Assembly (NCBI GenBank): GCA_964550165.1
Contig: CAZJYC010000100.1
Coordinates: 1 to 7,383 of the forward strand
DNA from: CAZJYC01 sp964550165
GTDB lineage: Bacteria > Acidobacteriota > Aminicenantia > Aminicenantales > Aminicenantaceae
Length of the DNA stretch: 7,383 bases
Direction: 5' to 3'
The position numbers and the translations under genes were made by a program. Numbering within the stretch: the first letter of the stretch is position 1; each line of letters starts with the position of its first letter. Positions 1-6,479 of this stretch are shown here, piece after piece. The notes under the pieces were generated by a model that ran no database searches, had not been told where the DNA came from, and saw nothing but the letters and a program-made list of their open reading frames with translations.

Positions 1-1640
1 TTTCTGTCTAAAACCTCTCTCTCTTTTTCCAGTTCTGCCGCAAAGGCGATAAAGGGATCGCCGAGCTGCAACAATTCTTTCCTGCTGAGCTTGAGCATCT
101 TAATTCTTTCCTCTTCGGAAGCGAGCTTGGTCTCACTGAAGAGTTTATTCAGGAAATTGCTGAGGGCCTGTTCCTGAGGAACTCCTGGCTGCTGGCTCAA
201 GATTTTTTCCACGGCTCTGATTTTCTGTCCGGCAGGAAGAGCAAGGGCCTTTTTCAGAAAATACTCCAGCGCCTTTTTATCCGCTTCAGGGACAAGGCTT
301 CTCTGGGCTATTTTCAGCCGCGTCTCTGTCCGTGGCAGGTCTCTTTCCTGATACCCGGGCTCTCTTTCCATGTCCGGCTTTTCTCTTTCGATCGACCATT
401 TGTTTACGGTCAGGGCGAAGCTGGCCATCGGACTTCCGCGGCCGATCCACGACAGAAGCACATCCTTGGCCTCGATTTTTTTCCTTTCCTGGTAGAGTGC
501 CGAAATCTGGAACAAAAGGGGGTCATACTTTCTCTTCAATTCAGGATTTCTCTGGAGGAATTCTAAAAACTCCCTCTCCTCAGCCCTTTTTTTCTCCAGC
601 ATATTGGTCTTGACCAGGCCTTCCAGCATGCCCTGATTGTTCTTCAAGCCGTTGTTCAAGCCTTTGATTCTGGAAGAAAGCTTGACAGCAGCGTCCGGGT
701 CTCCGGCAGAAAACTCCTCAAGAATCCGAATCAGGTCTGTGTAGGTCTGGATCTGGAAGGGATAGCGAAAATTGATATCATCCTCCACGGCAAATGATGT
801 CTGATGCCGGTATGTTCTGCCAGGATAGCCCATGATCATGGCAAAATCTCCCTCTTCGACTCCCCGGGTTGAGACTTTGAGATAGGACTTGGGTTTGTAA
901 GGGACGTTGTTCCTGGAATATTGGGCTGGCTTTCCGTCCGGCGCAACATAGGCTCTAAAAAAAGCGAAATCTCCGGTGTGCCTGGGCCACATCCAGTTGT
1001 CGATGTCGCCGCCGTATTCCCCGATGGAGCGGGCAGGGACATAAACGATGCGGATGTCCTTGATCCGGAAATAGGTGAAAAGATAATAGTCCATCCCATA
1101 ATTCATGGCCCTGACTGAGCACTCGACATCGCCTTTTGCCTCAGCGGTTTTGACGATTTCTTTGATCTTTTTTTCGATCGCCAGGTAGCGCTCATAGTCC
1201 TTCATCTTTTTCCTGACAGCGGCGAGGACATCTTTGGTGACATTGTCCACGGAAACAAGGACAGCGGCTTCATACCCGGGCGCAGGCACCTCTTCCTCCA
1301 TGCTCTTTGCCAAAAACCCGCTTTCAATATAGTTGTTCTGGGGTGTGCTGATTCTCTGGACAGCGCCAAAGGCCACATGATGGTTGGTCACGATCAGCCC
1401 CTTCTCGGAAACAAAAGACGCGGTTGCGCCCATGTTGAGCACAGCTCCGGCTAAGCCTGTTCCCTGGGTGTTGTAGATTTTTTCCAGCTGAACTTCAAGT
1501 CCCATGGCCTTCATCTTTTCCATAAGAGTCTTATCAACCTTATTGGGCAGAAACATGCCTTCATCAGCTCTCAAAGCAAGGAAGAAGGAAGAAAATAACA
1601 TTAGGATAATGCACGATTTTAGGAATTTATTTCCGCTCAT
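1..1640 (-). CDS. S46 family dipeptidyl-peptidase (DPP7/DPP11-like), partial, C-terminus off window
   Basis: An exported serine peptidase that in characterised relatives removes dipeptides from the N-terminus of peptides in the periplasm. I translated 546 open codons from the ATG at 1640 to the left edge without a frameshift. Residues 1-26 form a signal peptide: K5 and K8, then a hydrophobic core IILMLFSSFFLAL, with likely cleavage after LRA before DEG. Family motifs follow in order: NMGATASFVS (about 69-78), the catalytic-histidine block TNHHVAFGAVQ (H87/H88), GGDIDNWMWPRH with the likely catalytic aspartate (D212/D214), and PGYQERD (about 428-434). The usual length is about 700 residues, so roughly 160 are missing, including the C-terminal GNSGSP-type serine motif. 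Catalytic completeness and P1 specificity therefore cannot be judged. The start is supported by AGGAG at 1646-1650, 5 bases upstream, and by the signal peptide. It is transcribed divergently from the aldolase-like gene. The family call is firm; the DPP7 versus DPP11 subtype is open. Confidence 0.95.
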   Translation of the reverse strand, partial: MSGNKFLKSCIILMLFSSFFLALRADEGMFLPNKVDKTLMEKMKAMGLEVQLEKIYNTQGTGLAGAVLNMGATASFVSEKGLIVTNHHVAFGAVQRISTPQNNYIESGFLAKSMEEEVPAPGYEAAVLVSVDNVTKDVLAAVRKKMKDYERYLAIEKKIKEIVKTAEAKGDVECSVRAMNYGMDYYLFTYFRIKDIRIVYVPARSIGEYGGDIDNWMWPRHTGDFAFFRAYVAPDGKPAQYSRNNVPYKPKSYLKVSTRGVEEGDFAMIMGYPGRTYRHQTSFAVEDDINFRYPFQIQTYTDLIRILEEFSAGDPDAAVKLSSRIKGLNNGLKNNQGMLEGLVKTNMLEKKRAEEREFLEFLQRNPELKRKYDPLLFQISALYQERKKIEAKDVLLSWIGRGSPMASFALTVNKWSIEREKPDMEREPGYQERDLPRTETRLKIAQRSLVPEADKKALEYFLKKALALPAGQKIRAVEKILSQQPGVPQEQALSNFLNKLFSETKLASEEERIKMLKLSRKELLQLGDPFIAFAAELEKEREVLDR

Positions 1641-1672
1641 TTTAGCTCCTTTCACGAATACTCTTATGAATT

Positions 1673-1701
1673 TGTATAACAAAAAAAACTCTATTTTACA
1701 A
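1673..1701 (-). promoter_or_regulatory. Probable sigma-70 promoter of the S46 peptidase gene
   Basis: On the minus strand, TTGTAA (1696-1701, 4/6 to the -35 consensus) is followed after exactly 17 bases by TATACA (1673-1678, 4/6 to the -10 consensus). The spacer is A/T-rich. This predicts a transcript starting near 1666 and a 5' leader of about 25 bases that contains the AGGAG ribosome site at 1646-1650. Match quality is moderate; position and spacing are what make it credible. Confidence 0.5.
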
Positions 1702-1794
1702 TTCAAAAAACAGAGCCTTAGAAGCTTTGCTTGCATTTTGTGCAGGTCTTAACCAGATAAAGCCTTGAATGGACGAACCGCATGACTTGAAAAA

Positions 1795-1821
1795 TTGACA
1801 TCATCTATTCGCTGTGTTAAT
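1795..1821 (+). promoter_or_regulatory. Possible promoter of the DapA-like/DHOD-like operon
   Basis: A perfect -35 hexamer TTGACA lies at 1795-1800. The best -10 candidates are GTTAAT (1816-1821, 15-base spacer, 4/6) or TTAATT (1817-1822, 16-base spacer, 3/6), both weak. Transcription would start around 1828-1832, leaving a leader of about 45 bases before the ATG at 1874. A weak -10 beside a consensus -35 would suit an activated promoter, which is inference. The same nine bases TTGACATCA recur at the amidohydrolase promoter (6365-6373). Confidence 0.35.
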
Positions 1822-1873
1822 TGTTTCTTTGGATTAAAAAGTTTCCTATTAAAAGGCACTGAATATTGAAAAA

Positions 1874-2845
1874 ATGAACAGCCTGCGAAGCGTTTGGAAA
1901 AAGAGACTGAAGAACGTACTCATTCCCGCTGTTCCGGTTCCTTTCAAAAAAGATGGCTCTGTGGACTGGGTGTCACAAAAAATGTTTATCAAATATATCA
2001 AAGCTCAGCCCATCGAAGGAGTTGCCGTCTGGGCGCACACAGGACGAGGGCTGTTCCTGGACAGAGAAACGCGAAAGGAGCTTCTTGCTTTATGGAGGTC
2101 TGAGCTTCCTAAAAATCTTTTTATCGTCGCCGGAGTGGGCGCCAGAAAAGATGAAAGCCTCTCAGACAGAGAATACCTCAAGAAGACAGAAGCGATGCTC
2201 CAGGATGCTCTGGACAACAAGGCAGAGCTGGTCATGCCCTATGCCCCGGTTCAGTACCGGGACAATCCGAGCAAGGAAAGAAAAATTCTCGAATACTACG
2301 GGCTGATCGCGCGGGCAAAAATCCCTTTTATTTTCTTCTATCTTTATGAAGCGGCTGGCGGTATTGAATACTCCTTGGATTTTCTGGCGAGGTTGCTGGA
2401 GAGGGAAAACATTGTGGGCATCAAGATAGCAACCCTGGACAGCGTGATGAGGTTCCAGGATATCGCTGCGCTTCTCAGAAAGAAATTTCCAGACATCATC
2501 CTGATCACGGGCGAAGACAGGTTTCTGCCTTACTCTTTCCAGATGGGAGCTCAAGCGGCGCTCATCGGAATGGGCTCTGTGTTCACCTCGCTCCAGAAAA
2601 AGATGATTCGAGCCTGGACGGATGGCCGTTTTAAGGAATTCCACAAAATGGCCCGGAAAGTGGACGATTTTTCGCGCACGATTTTCACCCGGCCGATGGA
2701 AGGCTATATCCAGCGCCTGCTTTATGTCCTGGCCAGGTTGAGGATCATCCGCAAGGAGGCAATCTTTGATCCCTTCGGGCCGAAGCTTCTTAAAAACGAT
2801 TTTCAAAGAATCGATAAAGTTTTGAGCGAGCTCAGGCTGCTCTGA
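1874..2845 (+). CDS. Dihydrodipicolinate synthase / N-acetylneuraminate lyase family protein (DapA-like)
   Basis: A 323-residue class I (Schiff-base) aldolase/lyase fold, slightly longer than DapA or NanA (about 290-300). Visible family marks are the N-terminal LIPAVPVPFKKDGSVD (about 16-31), a glycine-rich substrate loop AHTGRG (54-59) at the place of GTTGE, VAGVGA (85-90), an aromatic strand PFIFFYLYEAAGG (151-163) holding Y156/Y158 near the catalytic tyrosine position, and GIKIATLDS (182-190) with the Schiff-base lysine K184. TGEDRF (212-217) and GAQAALIGMGSVF (225-237) follow as the last barrel strands. The canonical loop is altered (H55 and R58 where DapA has T and E), so it is probably not the lysine-biosynthesis enzyme. 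It more likely acts on another 2-keto acid or carries out a dehydratase reaction. No good ribosome site precedes the ATG at 1874; AAGG at 1853-1856 is too distant. It is followed after 5 bp by the DHOD-like gene. Family call firm, substrate unknown. Confidence 0.9.
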   Translation: MNSLRSVWKKRLKNVLIPAVPVPFKKDGSVDWVSQKMFIKYIKAQPIEGVAVWAHTGRGLFLDRETRKELLALWRSELPKNLFIVAGVGARKDESLSDREYLKKTEAMLQDALDNKAELVMPYAPVQYRDNPSKERKILEYYGLIARAKIPFIFFYLYEAAGGIEYSLDFLARLLERENIVGIKIATLDSVMRFQDIAALLRKKFPDIILITGEDRFLPYSFQMGAQAALIGMGSVFTSLQKKMIRAWTDGRFKEFHKMARKVDDFSRTIFTRPMEGYIQRLLYVLARLRIIRKEAIFDPFGPKLLKNDFQRIDKVLSELRLL

Positions 2846-2850
2846 CATTC

Positions 2851-4128
2851 ATGTTCTGGCTTCCTGAAAAATTCGACATCTCTTCCTCAGTCAAGAAAAA
2901 AATCGCGGAAGACTTCGAAAGGTGCCTGAGAGAATTTCCCGCTGACTTACCGGCTTTCATCCTTGGCCGCTATGGATTCGACATCAGCGGTTGCTACGGC
3001 TCGCGAAAAACGAAAATTGTCTTTGGCAAAGCTTCTGGGCAGCTATCTCTCAAAGCAGAACAAGTTCTCAGGGACGGAAAAGAAGGTCTCGGCTTTGTCG
3101 TCCTGAAGACCGTCATCGCCCAGGACAGCAAATGCCAGAGGGCGATGGGGGAAAGGGCGATTCCTTCCTCCCGCATGAAGGTCGAAAAAATTAGAGGAGA
3201 ATCAGGAAAAATGGGCTGGACTGTCACCTGGAAGGGCCGGGGCTGGGAAGGCTCTTTTGGAGAGTATCTTGAGTTCATGCATTCGGCTCTAAAAGCAGGC
3301 CATGCCTATGGCATGCTGGTCATACCGAGCTGCGCCTTCCCGCTTCCCGGACTCAAGGAAGAATGGAGGATCGAGGAGTATGCGTATACGCTTAAAAAGT
3401 TCATTGAGGTCTGGGAAAGTTGTCTCCCTCGAACTGTCTTCATTCTCGAAGCCAATTTCAGCCCGACGCTCGCCGGCTCGGAAAAAGCTTCGGATAAAGA
3501 GCTGATTCTCTACTGGCTGTCCAACATCACCCGGGTCATCAAGGCTCAAGGCCGCGTTGAGCTCGGGATAAAAGTCATGAACGCTATTTTTGACGACTCG
3601 TTCCAGGTGGAGATGCTCCGGACGCTTGCTGAGGCAGAGACCCGTCCGGATTTCATCGTCTATGCCAACCGCCTCTTTGACCCGGATAAAACCTTTGAAG
3701 GTCAGAAAGGAATCGCCTTTGGCGGCCCTGAGCTCAGCTCCCGTAATCTCAAAGTCTTGACCAATGTTTGCCAGCTGCAACACCTGAACCAATTTCCCGA
3801 ACCTCCTCCCTTAAGCGCAACAGGAGATATTCATTCGGGTCGAATGGCTCTGGAATACATATTGAGAGGCGCTGAATCCTGTCAGGTGCATACTCTTTTC
3901 CAACTGCCTGGGACAGAATATCCGATGAAAACAGGCTCCAGGACAGCCCGCGGCCTTCACCGCCTTTTCTTTTCCCCTGACGATGGTTTGATCGCCAGCA
4001 TGCAGTATTGCCGAGAGCGTTGGGGAGAATTCTTCAGTAAAGAGCTGCCAAGCATCTTACAGATTTCCGCTTTTCATAAAAACAGAGACTTCTGTCAGGG
4101 GATTTTCGAGGGGAAAAACTCGCGATAA
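2851..4128 (+). CDS. Divergent dihydroorotate dehydrogenase-superfamily FMN TIM-barrel protein
   Basis: A 425-residue protein whose blocks follow the dihydroorotate/dihydropyrimidine dehydrogenase (PyrD, PreA) barrel. These are GLGFVVLKTV (79-88), with K86 at the FMN lysine position; ANFSPT (201-206), where PyrD has NLSCPN; GIKVMN (239-244), with K241 at the second FMN lysine; FIVYANRLFD (268-277), where PyrD has its N-T segment; GGPELSSRNLKVL (291-303); and the phosphate-grip block SATGDIHSGRMALEYILRGA (322-341), close to the PyrD pattern G-G-I-x-x-G-x-D-A. The flavin site looks kept while the substrate loop has diverged and the catalytic cysteine position is not obvious (S204 is nearby). 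It is longer than PyrD (about 310), with about 75 extra N-terminal and 70 extra C-terminal residues, and no Fe-S motif is seen. It starts 5 bp after the preceding stop without a clear ribosome site, suggesting translational coupling. Probably a flavin oxidoreductase on a substrate other than dihydroorotate; that is inference. Confidence 0.75.
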   Translation: MFWLPEKFDISSSVKKKIAEDFERCLREFPADLPAFILGRYGFDISGCYGSRKTKIVFGKASGQLSLKAEQVLRDGKEGLGFVVLKTVIAQDSKCQRAMGERAIPSSRMKVEKIRGESGKMGWTVTWKGRGWEGSFGEYLEFMHSALKAGHAYGMLVIPSCAFPLPGLKEEWRIEEYAYTLKKFIEVWESCLPRTVFILEANFSPTLAGSEKASDKELILYWLSNITRVIKAQGRVELGIKVMNAIFDDSFQVEMLRTLAEAETRPDFIVYANRLFDPDKTFEGQKGIAFGGPELSSRNLKVLTNVCQLQHLNQFPEPPPLSATGDIHSGRMALEYILRGAESCQVHTLFQLPGTEYPMKTGSRTARGLHRLFFSPDDGLIASMQYCRERWGEFFSKELPSILQISAFHKNRDFCQGIFEGKNSR

Positions 4129-4142
4129 AAATCCACTCGCAG

Positions 4143-4165
4143 AAAAGGGGACTGTCCCCTTTTTT
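4143..4165 (+). terminator. Rho-independent terminator after the two-gene operon
   Basis: Fourteen bases past the stop codon at 4126-4128 lies a perfect hairpin: AAAAGGGGA (4143-4151), loop CTG, TCCCCTTTT (4155-4163), inside a run of six Ts (4160-4165). The A-run opposite the T-run lets it work on the other strand too. The GGGGACTGTCCCC core resembles a short dispersed hairpin I recall from other genomes; no second copy occurs in this window. Confidence 0.8.
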
Positions 4166-4228
4166 ACGCACGAAAAAAAAGATTCTTACTTTTTAAACTT
4201 TGTTCTTTTTTCAGCTGAATTTCTGTGC

Positions 4229-4377
4229 TATAAATGGGCTGATATAGAGAATAAAGAAGAATATTCGGTTTTTTAAATCAAGGCAAAAGCATTTTGATTG
4301 ACCTCCGGTGACCACAGGAAAGAGGGTATATCCGCTGCTGTTCAGAGGAAAAATTTTGATGAGCCAGGAAAAGGAGG
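4229..4377 (+). promoter_or_regulatory. Leader of the aminotransferase gene: weak -10 and strong ribosome site
   Basis: TATAAA at 4229-4234 is a good -10 hexamer (5/6), but the bases 17 upstream are only a T-run, so the -35 is poor. An alternative, TTGACC at 4298-4303, has TATATC at 4327-4332 but a 23-base spacer, which is too long. The ribosome site is clear: AGGAGG at 4372-4377, 9 bases before the ATG at 4387. The aminotransferase probably has its own transcript, because a terminator precedes this leader, but the promoter itself is uncertain. Confidence 0.35.
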
Positions 4378-4385
4378 AAAGCTGA
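4308..4385 (+). CDS. Possible 25-codon leader ORF coupled to the aminotransferase
   Basis: A reading frame opens at GTG 4308 and runs to TGA 4383-4385, one base before the aminotransferase ATG at 4387. A shorter version starts at ATG 4359 (8 codons, MSQEKEES), preceded by AGAGG at 4344-4348. The aminotransferase ribosome site AGGAGG lies inside this frame, an arrangement that would couple the two translations. I recognise no family, and the GTG has no good ribosome site of its own. It may simply be chance open sequence. Confidence 0.15.
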   Translation: MTTGKRVYPLLFRGKILMSQEKEES

Positions 4386-4386
4386 T

Positions 4387-5592
4387 ATGTTCGACTACTC
4401 AGGTCAACTTCTGAAGTGGGCGAAAAGGTTTATCCCTGGCGGATGTTCGACTGAAAGCAAAAAGCCACAAACGCTTTTTGCTTCAGAGAAGGCCCCTTCT
4501 TTTTTTAAAAAGGCTGAAGGCAGCAGGCTGATCGATGTCGACGGAATCGAGTATGTCGACTTCGGGATGGCGCTCGGCTCATGCATTCTTGGATACAACC
4601 ATCCTGTTGTTGTCGAAGCCATTCAGCGCGAACTGAAAAACGGCATCCTGAGCGCGCTAAGTTCGCCTCTTGAGCCCAAGCTTGCAGAGTTGATCGTCGA
4701 AACCTTTCCTTCGATAGAGATGGTCCGTTTTTTAAAAACAGGAGCTGAAGCCTGCAGCGCCGCGGTGAGGCTTGCCCGCGCTTACACTCAGAGAGAGCCT
4801 ATTCTGGCTTGTGGATATTTTGGCTGGCACGATTGGACCAATAAAGGCGCCGGCGTCCCGAAATCAGCAAAAAGCTTATGTCTGGAGTTCGCCTTCAACA
4901 ATTCGGCTGATTTTTTTAAAAAACTCAGAGAACTGCCCGGGCTTCCGGCTGCGGTTATCATGGAGCCGGTTGTCGCTGAGCCGCCTGACCAGGAATTCTT
5001 GCGGACAATCCGCGATTACTGTCAAAAATCCGGGATTGTCCTCATCTGGGATGAAATCAAAACCGGGGCGAGAATGGCTCCGGGCGGTGCCCAGCAGCAT
5101 TATGGCTTCACCCCTGACTTGACCGTTCTGGGAAAGGGAATCGCAAGCGGAATGCCGTTGGCTGCGGTTGGAGGCAAGAAGGAGATCATGGAAGCCTGGG
5201 ATTTGGTCTGGATTTCCTCAACTTACGCTTCTGAAAGCCTGAGCCTCGCTGCTGCCATCGCTACCCTGAGCTTTATCCGGGAGAATCCTGTCAACATCCA
5301 TATCGAGAGGCTGGGGACAAAGCTTCTCTATGGATTTAAAAATATCACTCACAGATTTCCTTTTGCCTGCAAATATTCAGGTATTCCTCAAATGAACACC
5401 ATCGGACTGAAAGAGGCTGTGCAAGACCTGCAGAAGCTGGAAGCAGATTTCTTTCAGGAAATCCTCAAATCGGGTTTTATCATTAAAAGGCATGGATACA
5501 ACTTTGTCTCCCATGCCCATAGCGAGCAGGAAGTCGAAAACTGCCTGGATGCCATCTACAAGGCTTTTGAGAAGATAACCCAAAAAGCATGA
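4387..5592 (+). CDS. PLP-dependent class III aminotransferase, glutamate-1-semialdehyde aminomutase-like
   Basis: A fold-type I PLP enzyme of 401 residues, moving an amino group between a substrate and a 2-oxo acid or within one molecule. The N-terminus AKRFIPGGCSTES (12-24) and DVDGIEYVDF (50-59), then GYNHP (69-73), match the HemL group closely. The cofactor site is complete: TGAEA (118-122) binds phosphate, GYFGWHDW (143-150) stacks on the ring, D222 in IWDEIKTGAR contacts the pyridine nitrogen, and K250 in LGKGIASGMPLAAVGG is the Schiff-base lysine. S278-T279 near the start of ISSTYASESLSLAAA (277-291) match the region that closes the dimer site. True HemL is about 425-430 residues; this one is shorter in the C-terminal domain, and no other haem-synthesis gene is nearby, so a different amino substrate is likely. 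The start is fixed by AGGAGG at 4372-4377. No convincing terminator follows before the convergent membrane gene. Confidence 0.92.
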   Translation: MFDYSGQLLKWAKRFIPGGCSTESKKPQTLFASEKAPSFFKKAEGSRLIDVDGIEYVDFGMALGSCILGYNHPVVVEAIQRELKNGILSALSSPLEPKLAELIVETFPSIEMVRFLKTGAEACSAAVRLARAYTQREPILACGYFGWHDWTNKGAGVPKSAKSLCLEFAFNNSADFFKKLRELPGLPAAVIMEPVVAEPPDQEFLRTIRDYCQKSGIVLIWDEIKTGARMAPGGAQQHYGFTPDLTVLGKGIASGMPLAAVGGKKEIMEAWDLVWISSTYASESLSLAAAIATLSFIRENPVNIHIERLGTKLLYGFKNITHRFPFACKYSGIPQMNTIGLKEAVQDLQKLEADFFQEILKSGFIIKRHGYNFVSHAHSEQEVENCLDAIYKAFEKITQKA

Positions 5593-5664
5593 TAAAGATA
5601 TACTTCTAGATTTTTCAGAATTCAGCTGATGCGCCGCAGCTCTGTGGCTTAAAGAAGTCTTTAG

Positions 5665-6090
5665 TTATGCTTTTTTCGCAAAAAATACCTTTATGGGAAG
5701 TAAGAGGCCGCAGGCCAAAATGACTATTCCGATAATATGGAGAATCATGTTCAACATGTCTCCTTCCAATATCTGAACGATCAGACCAAAAATCCAACTG
5801 ATGCCTCCGACAATGAGAAATGCCCACCAGGCCCATTTCGCTCCCTTATTGAAGGCGCTGAAGAGAACAAAGAACATGGCAATCGATAAACACACGACAA
5901 TCACTCCCAAATGTCTGGTCTGAACGATGAAAGCTTGCCCTGCTGCTGTATCCTTGACAGCTTCAAAAGTCTCCCCGCGGACTTCCAGAGTGCTGCCTGC
6001 CAGTGTACTGGGCGAGACAGCCAGCAGAAGCCCGTACACACCTGAAAAGACCAGGCCGATTGCCAGCAAGATTGTCCCGATTTTTAACAT
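5665..6090 (-). CDS. Small four-helix integral membrane protein, function unknown
   Basis: A 141-residue protein, almost entirely hydrophobic. Four helices are visible: about 4-25, 61-80, 87-108 and 113-135. Lysines K82 and K85 in the middle loop and K134, K139, K140 at the tail, with the acidic EGD loop (110-111) opposite, place both ends in the cytoplasm by the positive-inside rule. The first outer loop (26-60) is the only sizeable soluble part and carries several charged residues. No cysteine pair, histidine cluster or other active-site motif is seen, and I do not recognise the family. The ATG at 6090 is well supported by GGAGGG at 6096-6101. It is transcribed toward the aminotransferase, with 72 bp between the two stops, and away from the amidohydrolases, so it appears to be an independent unit. 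Confidence 0.85.
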   Translation of the reverse strand: MLKIGTILLAIGLVFSGVYGLLLAVSPSTLAGSTLEVRGETFEAVKDTAAGQAFIVQTRHLGVIVVCLSIAMFFVLFSAFNKGAKWAWWAFLIVGGISWIFGLIVQILEGDMLNMILHIIGIVILACGLLLPIKVFFAKKA

Positions 6091-6110
6091 TAAAGCCCTC
6101 CATAAAAAAA

Positions 6111-6140
6111 TTTATCCCTAAAAACAGGGAACACATTCAA
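6111..6140 (-). promoter_or_regulatory. Candidate promoter of the membrane protein gene
   Basis: On the minus strand, TTGAAT (6135-6140, 4/6) is followed after 18 bases by GATAAA (6111-6116, 4/6), predicting a start near 6104 and a very short leader. That start falls close to the GGAGGG ribosome site at 6096-6101. The overlapping inverted repeat at 6115-6130 sits between the -10 and -35 elements, where a repressor could act. Confidence 0.35.
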
Positions 6141-6164
6141 TGAAAATATGATCCCCTTTGGGAT
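6115..6164. repeat. Two short inverted repeats with TCCC/GGGA arms
   Basis: TCCCT (6115-6119), six bases, then AGGGA (6126-6130) form one inverted repeat. ATCCC (6151-6155), CTTT, then GGGAT (6160-6164) form another. The centres are about 35 bases apart, and both carry a TCCC/GGGA half-site. They bracket the proposed -35 of the membrane protein gene, as operators might. Five-base arms are short enough to arise by chance, so this is a weak call. Confidence 0.3.
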
Positions 6165-6364
6165 GACATTCTCTTTGTTCCTTTTTGATATTTGCGATTC
6201 CTGGTATTTAAGAAACGAATAGGAATGATGTTCATAAGTATTCCGTTTTTTAGTAGGATAGCCGAGCGAGCGTCATTGTGCCGCTTTTCCCCTCCAACCA
6301 TCGTGGCTAACTGTAAATCATGGCTCAAAAGATGTCAAGGACTACTTGAGAGCTCTTTTTTCTT
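6141..6364. other. Gene-free stretch between divergent genes, no recognised feature
   Basis: With the flanking promoters this makes a gap of nearly 390 bases without a credible gene. The only sizeable open frame on the minus strand begins at a TTG without a ribosome site and has no recognisable protein character. The pattern ATTCC (6198-6202), GGAAT (6222-6226), ATTCC (6240-6244) followed by six Ts (6246-6251) allows two alternative short stems, the second terminator-like but with only five pairs. I recognise no tRNA, riboswitch or known small RNA. Confidence 0.4.
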
Positions 6365-6372
6365 TTGACATC
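6331..6372. repeat. Eight-base inverted repeat around the amidohydrolase -35
   Basis: GATGTCAA (6331-6338) and its exact complement TTGACATC (6365-6372) are separated by 26 bases. The right arm contains the -35 hexamer of the amidohydrolase promoter, so a protein bound across both arms could control it. Eight-base perfect arms this close are uncommon by chance but not decisive. Confidence 0.3.
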
Positions 6373-6394
6373 AATTTTTTCTGTATGCTATAAG
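6365..6394 (+). promoter_or_regulatory. Strong sigma-70 promoter of the amidohydrolase pair
   Basis: Consensus TTGACA (6365-6370), an 18-base spacer, then TATAAG (6389-6394, 5/6), the best promoter match in the window. Transcription would begin near 6401, giving a leader of about 80-100 bases, which is long for a simple gene and leaves room for leader control. Confidence 0.65.
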
Positions 6395-6479
6395 TTTCTC
6401 ATCGCCTGTATCACTAAAGAAAGAGGTTCGATATCATCCAAAAAAATTCTAATGGGGATTATCTTAAATCCGATCCTGA

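Noticed and set aside
836..1099. 87-residue open frame on the minus strand
   Set aside because: It lies inside the S46 peptidase gene in another frame; the peptidase frame carries the GGDIDNW motif across the same bases.
1504..1752. 82-residue plus-strand open frame across the S46 start and intergenic region
   Set aside because: It overlaps the signal-peptide coding end and promoter of the S46 gene, has low-complexity composition and no ribosome site or recognisable domain.
2162..2848. 228-residue minus-strand open frame opposite the DapA-like gene
   Set aside because: Long but antisense to a well-supported gene with family motifs; its own translation shows no recognisable domain, so it is a codon-bias shadow.
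3289..3792. 167-residue minus-strand open frame opposite the DHOD-like gene
   Set aside because: Antisense shadow; the plus-strand frame carries the conserved barrel blocks.
2851..4128. Naming the FMN barrel protein pyrD
   Set aside because: The substrate loop and length differ from PyrD and no pyrimidine biosynthesis gene is nearby.
4387..5592. Naming the aminotransferase hemL
   Set aside because: Motifs match the group, but the shorter length, the context without haem genes and the variant LGKGIASGMP site make a specific glutamate-1-semialdehyde role unsupported.
5616..5656. Short hairpins between the convergent aminotransferase and membrane genes (AGCTG/CAGCT, GCCGC/GTGGC, TAAAG/CTTTA)
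   Set aside because: Stems of five pairs at most, and no T-run follows on either strand, so a terminator cannot be supported.
6222..6251. GGAAT/ATTCC stem followed by six Ts as a terminator
   Set aside because: Only five weak pairs around a 13-base loop, and no gene upstream on the plus strand that it would terminate.
6137..6328. 63-codon minus-strand open frame in the gene-free stretch
   Set aside because: It begins at TTG without a ribosome site, overlaps the proposed promoter elements and has no protein-family character.
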